Assembly: GCA_041655755.1 (NCBI GenBank)
Contig: JBBAEY010000058.1
Coordinates: 1-14,414 of the forward strand
From: JAAYFT01 sp041655755
GTDB lineage: Bacteria; Bacillota; Clostridia; Tissierellales; Tissierellaceae
Direction: 5' to 3'
DNA: 14,414 nucleotides
Shown here: positions 1 to 6,693 of the stretch, one piece after another
How the letters are laid out: the number at the start of each line of letters is the position of its first letter
Position numbering within the stretch: the first letter of the stretch is position 1
The notes under the pieces: model-generated
Seen by the model: the letters and a program-made list of their open reading frames with translations, nothing else
The model's database searches: none
What the model was told of the DNA's origin: nothing
Translations under genes and position numbers: made by a program

Positions 1-1033
1 TATTAATAATCTTGCCCTTGATTGTTTTTCCAATTACTTGTGAAAAATTAACCATTATATAGAAGGCCCCTTCTGGTTTTCTGCAGCTCAATCCCTTAAT
101 TGAATTAATAGTGTCGTACATATAATTTCTTCTATTTTCAAATTGTTTTCTCATCTCCTCTACTTCCCCCTGCTCTCCTGACAGGCCCACTACGCTTGCA
201 TACTGGGAGATTGAAGTGGGATTTGATGTTGCATGACTTTGAATATTGCTCATGACCTTAATAATCTTCTCATTTGCCGCTGCATATCCAATTCTCCAAC
301 CTGTCATGGCATATGCTTTGGACATGCCGTTTATTACAATTGTTAGATTTTTTATGTCTTCGCCTAAGGAGGCTATGGAAACATGAGAATTTCCATCATA
401 AATTAACTTCTCATATATTTCATCTGATATTACAAAAATATTATTTTTAACAGCCCAGTCGGCAATAGACTTCAACTCTTCTCTCGAATAAATTGAACCT
501 GTAGGATTATTAGGACTATTTAATATAAGAGCTTTTGTTTTAGGTGTCATTGCCCTATTTAAATCGTCTACAGTAAATTTAAATGCACTCTCTTCTACAG
601 TCTGTATGAAGACGGGAAGGCCATCGGCAAGGCGAATTAGCTCTGGATAACTTACCCAATATGGGACCCCAAACATTACCTCGTCTCCAGGATTTAAAAT
701 CGATAGGAGGGCATTATGTATTGAATGTTTGGCGCCACTAGATACTATAATATTGCTGCTTTTATACTCAATTCCATTATCCTTACTCAATTTCTTGCAT
801 ATGGCCTCTTTTAGGTCAAGAATCCCAGATGCAGGCGTATATTTGGTTAAACCCTCCTGGATAGCTCTGATTCCTTCTCTTTGTATGACTTCAGGAGTGT
901 TGAAATCTGGTTCACCTGCTCCAAAACTGATAATATCAACTCCAGAATCCTTCATAGCCTTGGCCTTCGCAGTTATTTCCAGGGTAACTGATGGTTCAAT
1001 GGCTAAGCCTTTTTTAGATAAAATAAAATCCAT
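1..1033 (-). CDS. Class I PLP-dependent aminotransferase (aspartate aminotransferase-like), 3' end missing
   Basis: Probably transfers an amino group between aspartate (or a related amino acid) and a 2-oxoacid, in the cytoplasm. I translated the minus strand from the ATG at 1033 and read 344 codons open to the window edge; family members have about 390-400 residues, so roughly the last 50 are outside. Visible marks are SFGAGEPDF near the N-terminus, NSPNNPTG in the middle, SDEIYEKL, and SKAYAMTGWRIGY, in which K239 is the expected Schiff-base lysine, followed by GAFY. These fit the aspB/aspC-like fold type I group. The start is backed by TGGAGGTA (1041-1048), 7 nt upstream. It lies 22 bp after the padR-like gene and is probably on the same transcript. 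The exact substrate cannot be read from the sequence. Family call is firm; aspartate as substrate is an inference. Confidence 0.93.
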   Translation of the reverse strand, partial: MDFILSKKGLAIEPSVTLEITAKAKAMKDSGVDIISFGAGEPDFNTPEVIQREGIRAIQEGLTKYTPASGILDLKEAICKKLSKDNGIEYKSSNIIVSSGAKHSIHNALLSILNPGDEVMFGVPYWVSYPELIRLADGLPVFIQTVEESAFKFTVDDLNRAMTPKTKALILNSPNNPTGSIYSREELKSIADWAVKNNIFVISDEIYEKLIYDGNSHVSIASLGEDIKNLTIVINGMSKAYAMTGWRIGYAAANEKIIKVMSNIQSHATSNPTSISQYASVVGLSGEQGEVEEMRKQFENRRNYMYDTINSIKGLSCRKPEGAFYIMVNFSQVIGKTIKGKIIN

Positions 1034-1055
1034 ATAATCCTACCTCCACAATTTA

Positions 1056-1433
1056 TTATATTTTTTCCCCATATATATCTTTTAACACATTTTTAACTAT
1101 AAGTAAAGAATCTTCAAAGGCCATCTTACCTTGCAGCAAAATAAGCTTATAGTGTTTAATCCCTTCATCTGTAATTCGATACCTTCTAATGGATTTTTTA
1201 TTTGGCTGATCCCACCAACCACTTATATACCCATCTCTTTCTAAGTCCCTAAGAAGGGGGTATACCATCCCAGGACTTGGCTCCCATCTATTATCCATTC
1301 TGCTTTTAATTTCATCAATTATCATATTGCCATAGTAGGGTTTTTCATTTAATAAATGTAAGATATAGAGTTTCACAAAAGATGTAGTACTTATTTTTGA
1401 TGGGAATTGCCTTTGCCTCCTATTAGCATCCAT
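1056..1433 (-). CDS. PadR-family transcriptional regulator
   Basis: A 125-residue DNA-binding protein with a PadR-type winged helix-turn-helix over about residues 18-100. The signature is clear: LYILHLLNEKPYYGNMIIDEI, then SPGMVYPLLRDLERDGYISG (recognition helix and turn), then the wing strand RRYRITDEGIKHY. A short C-terminal helix of about 25 residues, expected to help dimerisation, completes the short PadR class. The ATG at 1433 overlaps the stop of the upstream PHP gene by one base (TAATG), and GGGAGAGG at 1439-1446 serves as ribosome site, so translation of the two is probably coupled. PadR proteins are usually repressors, often autoregulatory and often ligand-responsive. Ligand and targets are unknown here. 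The aminotransferase and the PHP hydrolase are the nearest candidate targets, from position only. Confidence 0.93.
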   Translation of the reverse strand: MDANRRQRQFPSKISTTSFVKLYILHLLNEKPYYGNMIIDEIKSRMDNRWEPSPGMVYPLLRDLERDGYISGWWDQPNKKSIRRYRITDEGIKHYKLILLQGKMAFEDSLLIVKNVLKDIYGEKI

Positions 1434-2257
1434 TATATCCTCTCCCTAAAAGCTGATATTTTATTAATATCGACAAAATACTGCCCTAACAAAGAATTAT
1501 TGTCTACATTACTGCCTGTATCTCCATGAAAGTCAGAACCACCAGTTATAATTAAATTGTTGTTCTTAGCTATTTCTTGTAAATAGCTAGTATCATCCTT
1601 TGAATGCTTTGAATGAATACACTCAATTCCGTCGATTCCCTTTTCAATTGTATAAAATATAAAATCCTTATTCTTCAATATGCCTGGATGAGCCAATACC
1701 GATATTCCACCACTATCCTTAATAGCCTTAATGGTTTCTTCAACTGTAAGTTTATCCCTATAGACATATGCTGGTTTACCTGAACCTAAATATTTATCAA
1801 ATGCTTCTTCTATGGTGCTGATATAGTTCATTTTAATCAAGGCCCTTGCAATATGTGGTCTACCAATATAATCGTCCCCAGAGAATTCCCTAACATCTTC
1901 TAGTGAAAGGCTTATTCCTAATTCATTTAGTTTTCCTATCATGGCAATGCCCCTATTAACTCGGCTTCTCCTAAGCCTAGCTGTTAGATCTATGATATTA
2001 GGGTCATTAACATTTATAAAATACCCTAGTATATGAATTTCTTCCCTAAGGTGAGTGGAGGAAAATTCAATTCCGGGAATAACTGTAAATCCTTCATAGT
2101 TTTTACCGTGAATTATAGCTGGCTCAATTGCTGTAATTGTATCATGATCTGTAATTGCGATTCCATTTAAGTTTTTTTCTACGGCTAAATCAACCACTTC
2201 TTCTGGTGAAAACAAACCATCTGAATGATTTGTATGTACATGTAGGTCGAATTTCAT
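1433..2257 (-). CDS. PHP-domain phosphoesterase, TrpH/RNase AM family
   Basis: A 274-residue metal-dependent hydrolase of the PHP superfamily. Metal-binding motifs occur in the expected order: HVHTNHSDG (H6, H8, D13), TDHDT (D37, H38), GIEFS (E64), H75, RPHIARAL (H135), AHPG (H190) and the terminal SDFHG (D242, H244). The RPHIARAL segment and overall length place it with the TrpH/YciV group. Characterised members hydrolyse 3',5'-nucleoside bisphosphates, and E. coli RNase AM trims 5' ends of rRNA. The ATG at 2257 is chosen because AGGAGG lies at 2267-2272 and the protein then begins MKFDLHVHTNHSDG, as usual. An upstream in-frame start at 2299 would put the ribosome site inside the gene. It sits just after the spoVS terminator, so it needs its own promoter or readthrough, and it is coupled to padR downstream. 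Family is firm; the exact substrate is inferred. Confidence 0.93.
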   Translation of the reverse strand: MKFDLHVHTNHSDGLFSPEEVVDLAVEKNLNGIAITDHDTITAIEPAIIHGKNYEGFTVIPGIEFSSTHLREEIHILGYFINVNDPNIIDLTARLRRSRVNRGIAMIGKLNELGISLSLEDVREFSGDDYIGRPHIARALIKMNYISTIEEAFDKYLGSGKPAYVYRDKLTVEETIKAIKDSGGISVLAHPGILKNKDFIFYTIEKGIDGIECIHSKHSKDDTSYLQEIAKNNNLIITGGSDFHGDTGSNVDNNSLLGQYFVDINKISAFRERI

Positions 2258-2300
2258 TTTTTGCAACCTCCTAACATTAAAATAAGCATAAGATACCATA

Positions 2301-2324
2301 TAAAAAACCTGCCAAATGGCAGGT
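2301..2324 (-). terminator. Intrinsic terminator after spoVS
   Basis: Read on the minus strand, ACCTGCCATTTGGCAGGT forms a stem of 7-8 bp with a 2-4 nt loop and is followed at once by six T residues (2307-2302). It starts 12 nt after the spoVS stop codon. This is a textbook Rho-independent terminator and marks the end of the rny-spoVS transcript. Confidence 0.9.
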
Positions 2325-2335
2325 CCCTTATAGAA

Positions 2336-2596
2336 TTATCTTGGTTCAATAATTAGTTTAATAGCAGTTCTTTCTTCACCGTCTATTATAATATCTGTGA
2401 AGGCTGGTATACAAATAAGATCTATTCCGCTTGGTGCAACAAAACCTCTTGCAATAGCTACTGCTTTAACAGCTTGATTTAGTGCACCCGCTCCTATTGC
2501 TTGAATTTCAGCAGCTCCTCTTTCACGAAGTACTCCCGCCAATGCACCTGCAACAGAATTTGGACTTGATTTTGCTGATACTTTTAATACATCCAT
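2336..2596 (-). CDS. spoVS: Stage V sporulation protein S
   Basis: An 86-residue Alba-like small protein. The sequence is highly typical of the family: MDVLKVSAKSSPNSVAGALA, then RERGAAEIQAIGAGALNQAV, then ARGFVAPSGIDL, CIPAFTDI and a C-terminal IKLIIEPR. In Bacillus, SpoVS loss affects septation and coat assembly during sporulation; its biochemical role is not settled, though the fold suggests nucleic-acid binding. The ATG at 2596 has GAGGGGG just upstream (about 2605-2611). An in-frame start 15 codons earlier has no such site and would add residues absent from the family. It lies 67 bp after rny with no terminator between them, so the two are probably co-transcribed, and a strong terminator follows. 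It supports a spore-forming host, although the family also occurs in some non-spore-formers. Confidence 0.97.
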   Translation of the reverse strand: MDVLKVSAKSSPNSVAGALAGVLRERGAAEIQAIGAGALNQAVKAVAIARGFVAPSGIDLICIPAFTDIIIDGEERTAIKLIIEPR

Positions 2597-2663
2597 TAAA
2601 TTAGCCCCCTCTATAAAATTTTTTAAATATATATTAAACACCCTATCCTAATTTAAAAAATTA

Positions 2664-4184
2664 TTATTTTGCATATTCTATGGCCCTTGTTTCACGTATC
2701 ACATTTACTTTTATTTGACCAGGATAATCCAATTCCATTTCAATCCTCTTGACTATATCCCTTGCAGTATGAATGATTTGACTTTCTGAAATTTCGTCTG
2801 GCTTGACTAATATCCGTATCTCTCGTCCTGCCTGTATTGCATAGGATCTCTCAATTCCATCAAAAGAATTGGCTATTTCTTCAAGTTTCTCTAATCTTTT
2901 TATATAGGCTTCTAAAGTCTCTCTCCTAGCGCCTGGCCTAGCTGCAGAAATTGCATCTGCGGCTTGTACCAAAACAGCCTCTACAGTTTGTGGCTCTATA
3001 TCTCCATGATGGGCTGCAATAGCATGTAGTACCTCTTTTGATTCCTTATATCTCCTTGCAAGGTCCACCCCAATATCAACATGGGGACCTTCAACTTCAT
3101 GGTCAACAGCTTTCCCTAAATCGTGGAGTAGTCCAGCTCTTTTTGCAATTTTAATATCTGCTCCTAGCTCTGCTGCCATAATTCCAGCTAAATGTGCAAC
3201 CTCTATAGAATGCTTCAGTACATTTTGTCCATAAGAAGTTCTAAACTTTAGCCTGCCCAGCAGCTTAATTAATTCAGGATGTATGCCATGTACTCCCGTA
3301 TCAAAAGCAGCCTGCTCTCCTTCTTCCCTAATAACATTATCTACTTCTTTTCTCGCCTTTTCAACCATTTCTTCTATTCTGGCGGGATGAATTCTTCCAT
3401 CAACAATTAGTTTCTCCAAGGCTATTCTAGCTACCTCTCTCCTAACTGGATCGAACCCAGATAAAACTACTGCTTCTGGTGTATCGTCTATAATTAAGTC
3501 TATACCTGTTAAGGTCTCTAATGTCCTAATATTCCTTCCCTCTCTCCCAATGATTCTCCCTTTCATTTCATCATTGGGCAATGCGACAACTGTTACTGTA
3601 GCCTCTGCCACATGGTCAGCAGCATATTTTTGTATTGCCGTGGAGATTATTTCCCTAGCTTTCTTGTCTGCTTCTTCTTTAGCCTTATTCTCCATATCTT
3701 TAATCATGATAGCAGATTCATGAACTATATCTTTTCTTATCTCGTCAAGTAGTATTTCCCTTGCATCTTCAGATGTTAGGCCGGAAAGCCTCTCTAATTC
3801 CAAAACCTGGGACTTGTAGATATCATCAATTAAAACTTCCTTTTCCTCTATATCTTTAATTTTTTTGTTTAGAAGCTCATCTTTTCTTTCAATGGCATCA
3901 GATTTCCTATCTACATTTTCCTCTTTGTTAAGGAGTCGTCTTTCAAGCTTTTGTAGTTCATTTCTACGTTCTCTAATTTCCCTCTCGTTGTCATTTCTTA
4001 GACGATGTATTTCATCCTTTACTTCTAATAGTAACTCTTTTTTTTGTGCCTCACTGTTTCTTTTAGCATCTTCAACGATTTTCTTAGCTATCTCTTCTGC
4101 ATTTCTTATTTTACCTTCACCTATGGTTTTTCTTATGATATAACCAGCGGGAACGCCAATAATTGCTCCAAGAATTGCGTACAT
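2664..4184 (-). CDS. rny: Ribonuclease Y
   Basis: Membrane-anchored endoribonuclease that starts mRNA decay in Gram-positive bacteria. Counting from the ATG at 4184 (506 residues), there is an N-terminal membrane helix (about 2-20, YAILGAIIGVPAGYIIR), a long charged coiled coil (about 25-190), a KH RNA-binding domain with GRIIGREGRNIR (209-220), and an HD domain with HSIEVAHLAG and LLHDLGKAVDHE (catalytic H354, D355), followed by AAHHGD. The order and length match the family (about 510-520). The start is uncertain. The strong site GGAGGTG (4201-4207) is 16 nt from the ATG, but only 7 nt from an in-frame ATT at 4193, which would give a start of (M)EIMYAILG. A TTG at 4226 has no ribosome site. 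A strong promoter of its own lies just upstream, overlapping the end of the split-ATPase gene. Confidence 0.97.
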   Translation of the reverse strand: MYAILGAIIGVPAGYIIRKTIGEGKIRNAEEIAKKIVEDAKRNSEAQKKELLLEVKDEIHRLRNDNEREIRERRNELQKLERRLLNKEENVDRKSDAIERKDELLNKKIKDIEEKEVLIDDIYKSQVLELERLSGLTSEDAREILLDEIRKDIVHESAIMIKDMENKAKEEADKKAREIISTAIQKYAADHVAEATVTVVALPNDEMKGRIIGREGRNIRTLETLTGIDLIIDDTPEAVVLSGFDPVRREVARIALEKLIVDGRIHPARIEEMVEKARKEVDNVIREEGEQAAFDTGVHGIHPELIKLLGRLKFRTSYGQNVLKHSIEVAHLAGIMAAELGADIKIAKRAGLLHDLGKAVDHEVEGPHVDIGVDLARRYKESKEVLHAIAAHHGDIEPQTVEAVLVQAADAISAARPGARRETLEAYIKRLEKLEEIANSFDGIERSYAIQAGREIRILVKPDEISESQIIHTARDIVKRIEMELDYPGQIKVNVIRETRAIEYAK

Positions 4185-4200
4185 AATTTCAATAACTAAA

Positions 4201-4207
4201 CACCTCC
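4201..4207 (-). promoter_or_regulatory. Ribosome binding site of rny with unusual spacing
   Basis: GGAGGTG on the minus strand is a near-perfect Shine-Dalgarno sequence, but no in-frame ATG, GTG or TTG lies at the usual distance. The first in-frame ATG is 16 nt further on (4184). An in-frame ATT (4193-4191) sits at the best distance, and an out-of-frame TTG opens only a 19-codon reading frame. It is the key evidence for choosing the rny start. Confidence 0.7.
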
Positions 4208-4283
4208 ATTTGTATAAAGTTTTCAAGTTCCATATTGCATTTCATCTTATCAATTTTATCTTACAAATATGAAAATTATTAAC

Positions 4284-4298
4284 ATGTAATTAATACAT
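4284..4298. repeat. Short inverted repeat at the predicted rny transcription start
   Basis: ATGTAATTAATACAT has 5-bp arms (ATGTA/TACAT) around a 5-bp AT centre. It starts about where the transcript from the TTGACA/TAGAAT promoter should begin, a normal operator position. The ATGT-7N-ACAT layout resembles PadR-family operators (commonly ATGT-8N-ACAT), but AT-rich dyads of this length also arise by chance. Confidence 0.35.
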
Positions 4299-4306
4299 AT
4301 AGTTTA

Positions 4307-4335
4307 ATTCTATTACTTTTATCAGCTAATGTCAA
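4307..4335 (-). promoter_or_regulatory. Sigma-A-type promoter of rny
   Basis: Read on the minus strand, TTGACA (4335-4330) is followed by 17 nt and TAGAAT (4312-4307). That is 6/6 and 5/6 matches at ideal spacing. Transcription should start near 4300, giving a leader of about 115 nt before rny. The -35 box overlaps the TGA stop (4334-4332) of the upstream gene. Confidence 0.8.
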
Positions 4336-4985
4336 GGTGTAATCTTTGTAGCAGTGCTTTCGCTGCCCCTGATATCTACTCTATAAGCATTAGTTCCTAT
4401 TGATGCCAAATGGTTATTGTGTGTTACCATTATTATCTGTCTATTAAAAAGCTCTGATGTTTGCCTTAAAAAATCTGCAACATTGTAAATGTATTCGTCA
4501 CTTACATGTTTGGCTGGTTCATCAAGTATTAGGGGACCCTCAATCTTTGGCTTGTGAATTTGCAAAAATGCTATCCTAAGGGCTAGGGATACAATATCTA
4601 CAACTCCCCCACCCCTAGATAACTCTGGTCTTGTTTTAACTATCAAATCTTCAACCTTGTTGATAACGTAAAACTCTGCACTGGATTTCCCTCTCAACTC
4701 TTCCATTTCGATTGAAAATTCTATATCTGACTCAAATATAAACTGTAGACATTTAGTAACTAAAGATTCAACTTGTTTTTTAGCTTGTTCCCTAGAGAAC
4801 TCCGAAGTTTTTTGCAGCAAGACTGCTACCTTGGAAAGCAGATTTAATTCACCTTCCAAATCCTTTAGCCTTTCTGTATATAGGTTTATCTGTTCTTTTA
4901 CCTTATCTCGCTTTCCTTCTTCCCGCGACATATGATCTCTAATTTCATTTAAATAGCTGTCCAATTCATTTAAGTTATTTACCAT
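4332..4985 (-). CDS. C-terminal half of a split Rad50/SbcC-type ATPase
   Basis: A 217-residue protein carrying the second half of an SMC-like ABC ATPase. Residues about 5-50 are a charged coiled coil. They are followed by the ABC signature region LSRGGGVVDIVSLALR (122-137), Walker B with catalytic glutamate PLILDEP (151-157, D155, E156), a D-loop-like HVSDE, and an H-loop/switch MVTHN (H189). There is no Walker A, which is on a separate protein encoded two genes upstream. In intact Rad50/SbcC these motifs pair across a dimer to sandwich ATP, so the two halves must come together to work. The ATG at 4985 is chosen because AAGGG lies 5 nt upstream and the previous stop is one base away. A longer start at 5078 would overlap the upstream gene by about 90 bp and add residues unlike the family. 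The signature has Arg where Gly is usual (LSRGG). Confidence 0.85.
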   Translation of the reverse strand: MVNNLNELDSYLNEIRDHMSREEGKRDKVKEQINLYTERLKDLEGELNLLSKVAVLLQKTSEFSREQAKKQVESLVTKCLQFIFESDIEFSIEMEELRGKSSAEFYVINKVEDLIVKTRPELSRGGGVVDIVSLALRIAFLQIHKPKIEGPLILDEPAKHVSDEYIYNVADFLRQTSELFNRQIIMVTHNNHLASIGTNAYRVDIRGSESTATKITP

Positions 4986-4986
4986 A

Positions 4987-5238
4987 CTAACCCTTCTTCT
5001 CCAATAAATCTTTTGGTAATAGTTTATTGGCCTCATTAAATAAGTCCTGGATTTCCTTTGTAAGTTTTTCAATCTCACTTTCCAATTCTTCTGGTTTTAT
5101 GCCTAGCTTACTTAATTCATTAGTTATTTCTTCTTCTTGCTGGTTCAATTGTTCTAACCTTGCTTCTGCCTTGTACTTTAGGTTTTTAGCCTTTTCTAAA
5201 TTATCCCTCAATAGATTTAAATCCTTCTCATAGTCCAT
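4987..5238 (-). CDS. 83-residue coiled-coil protein between the two Rad50-like halves
   Basis: I do not recognise a named family. Residues about 2-72 are predicted by eye to be one long charged coiled coil, with leucine/isoleucine heptads in EARLEQLNQQEEEITNELSK and PEELESEIEKLTKEIQDL. A GIKP at 45-48 may break it into two antiparallel helices. There is no cysteine, no membrane segment, no signal peptide and no catalytic motif. It starts at ATG 5238 with GGAGGAG a few bases upstream, 11 bp after the N-terminal ATPase half, and ends 1 bp before the C-terminal half. Position and composition suggest it is a free piece of the returning coiled-coil arm of a split Rad50/SbcC, or a subunit bridging the halves. 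That role is an inference. Confidence 0.8.
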   Translation of the reverse strand: MDYEKDLNLLRDNLEKAKNLKYKAEARLEQLNQQEEEITNELSKLGIKPEELESEIEKLTKEIQDLFNEANKLLPKDLLEKKG

Positions 5239-5249
5239 AAAGACTCCTC

Positions 5250-6692
5250 CTAATCATAATGTTCAATAATATGTTGTATTTTATCTTCGTCAATTGTGCT
5301 AAAACATAGTGGACATACTTCTTGTTTCCTCAATAACTCCTTGTATTGCTTAATATTAGTTTCTATTAGATCCTTGTATCTTGCGATTGAGGACCCAAGG
5401 TTCTCTTTTTCCCCAACTATTGGACTAAGCTTCCTCAGATATTGCCCTAATTCCACTGTCAATTTGGTATTTGATCTTAGCTTGTCAAATATCAGTTGTA
5501 GTTGCTTGAGATTACTCAGCCTTTCAGTATATTTTTCCCCAATTGCAATACTCTTTTCTACTGAACTTTTCTTTTCATTAATTATTTTAAGATTATGTAA
5601 TTTACTTAGATTGTTTTTAATTGAATTGAGATTACTATCAACTAGGGATAGATGTCCCAGTCTTATGCTAATAGTATTTAACTCCTTTATTTCGTTTTTT
5701 AAACTTTTCAATTTGCTACTGTAATTGGACAGGTCAATTATCTTTTTTGACAAGAGATTTATTCTATCTATATTATTAGCAGCCCGATTAATGTCCCTGA
5801 AGGAATACACGAGACTAGTATTATATTCCTTATCTCTTAGCAGCTTTTTCAGGGAATTATATTTCATTTTATAGTAATTATAATTGATAATACCCTCATG
5901 AATATTATTGATTTTATAGGCGAGCTGATCTATGAAATCAAGATTTTTCAGGGTTTGTATTGTTTCTAATTTCTCCTTGTCAATAATTGATAACTTATGC
6001 AATAAATCCCTATAGACATTTAGCATATTTTCTTTCTTAGATATTTCATTTTTGATTAACTCTATCTTTTCATACCTTAATGTCAATTTGTCCAAATATT
6101 CATATTGGCTCAGTTCCTTCTTTGATTCCTCTATTTGCTCCTCAATATTTCTTTTACTAGCTGATAGATTTCTGCTGTCCCTTAGAGTTTCCCTCAGGGC
6201 ATCATCTATTATATTTACTCCTACCAGTCTACCGATGGAATTTGAACGTACAGAGGGGCGTTCGGATAATAAAAATGCTCCCTCCAATTGATCACTAAGG
6301 TTTATGGACTTGGAGACATCTCTGTCCAGTAGAATCTTATTTATTTCTGTAAGGTCAAGGATTTCTTCTGGTATTTTTGTGCCAAAACCCTCGAAAACAG
6401 TTTCATTGCCATCCAAATCATACAAGGTAAATGTATTTTTGCTTTTACTCCTAAATCTTACTATTTTTATTCCATTGTTAAAAATTATGGTTACGCTACT
6501 TTCGCTTTCTCCTTCCCTAATAAAATAGTCTCCTGAGGGCTCATTATATAATGCCCATCTAATACCCCTTAGAATTGCAGTTTTTCCACTGTCAGATGGG
6601 CCGACAATGACATTTAGCTGATTATCAAATTCAATTACGGTATATTTATGTGATTGAAAGTTTTTTAGGATTACCTTCTTTATATACTTCAC
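5250..6692 (-). CDS. N-terminal half of a split Rad50/SbcC-type ATPase with terminal CPLC hook
   Basis: An approximately 480-residue protein with the first half of an SMC-like ABC ATPase. It opens VILKNFQSHKYTVIEF (typical Rad50/SbcC strand and loop), then Walker A GPSDSGKT (31-38) and GIRWALYNEP. From about residue 150 a long helical, Leu/Ile/Lys/Asn-rich arm runs to about 455 and ends in EVCPLCFSTIDEDKI (C460, C463), a CXXC like the Rad50 zinc hook. Only 17 residues follow that motif. No signature, Walker B or H-loop is present; they are encoded two genes downstream. The GTG at 6692 is preferred: it follows the sbcD-like stop (6696-6694), has GGTGGTG upstream and gives MKYIKKVILKNF. A GTG at 6707 preceded by AAAGG would overlap sbcD by 14 bp and add VVNRV. 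The role in DNA end processing is inferred from the motifs and the nuclease neighbour. Confidence 0.87.
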   Translation of the reverse strand: MKYIKKVILKNFQSHKYTVIEFDNQLNVIVGPSDSGKTAILRGIRWALYNEPSGDYFIREGESESSVTIIFNNGIKIVRFRSKSKNTFTLYDLDGNETVFEGFGTKIPEEILDLTEINKILLDRDVSKSINLSDQLEGAFLLSERPSVRSNSIGRLVGVNIIDDALRETLRDSRNLSASKRNIEEQIEESKKELSQYEYLDKLTLRYEKIELIKNEISKKENMLNVYRDLLHKLSIIDKEKLETIQTLKNLDFIDQLAYKINNIHEGIINYNYYKMKYNSLKKLLRDKEYNTSLVYSFRDINRAANNIDRINLLSKKIIDLSNYSSKLKSLKNEIKELNTISIRLGHLSLVDSNLNSIKNNLSKLHNLKIINEKKSSVEKSIAIGEKYTERLSNLKQLQLIFDKLRSNTKLTVELGQYLRKLSPIVGEKENLGSSIARYKDLIETNIKQYKELLRKQEVCPLCFSTIDEDKIQHIIEHYD

Positions 6693-6693
6693 T

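Noticed and set aside
2285..2315. Promoter for the PHP gene with TTGGCA as -35 inside the spoVS terminator and TATGCT as -10.
   Set aside because: Spacing is 19 nt and the -10 matches only 4 of 6. It is possible but too weak to annotate.
2597..2663. Sigma-H promoter before spoVS, as in Bacillus.
   Set aside because: AGGATA is present, but no GAAT-type -10 element lies 12-14 nt further on. Co-transcription with rny is better supported.
4980..5010. Programmed frameshift joining the 83-residue protein to the C-terminal ATPase half.
   Set aside because: The C-half has its own AAGGG ribosome site 5 nt before ATG 4985, and I see no slippery heptamer (X XXY YYZ). Stop-start coupling is the simpler reading.
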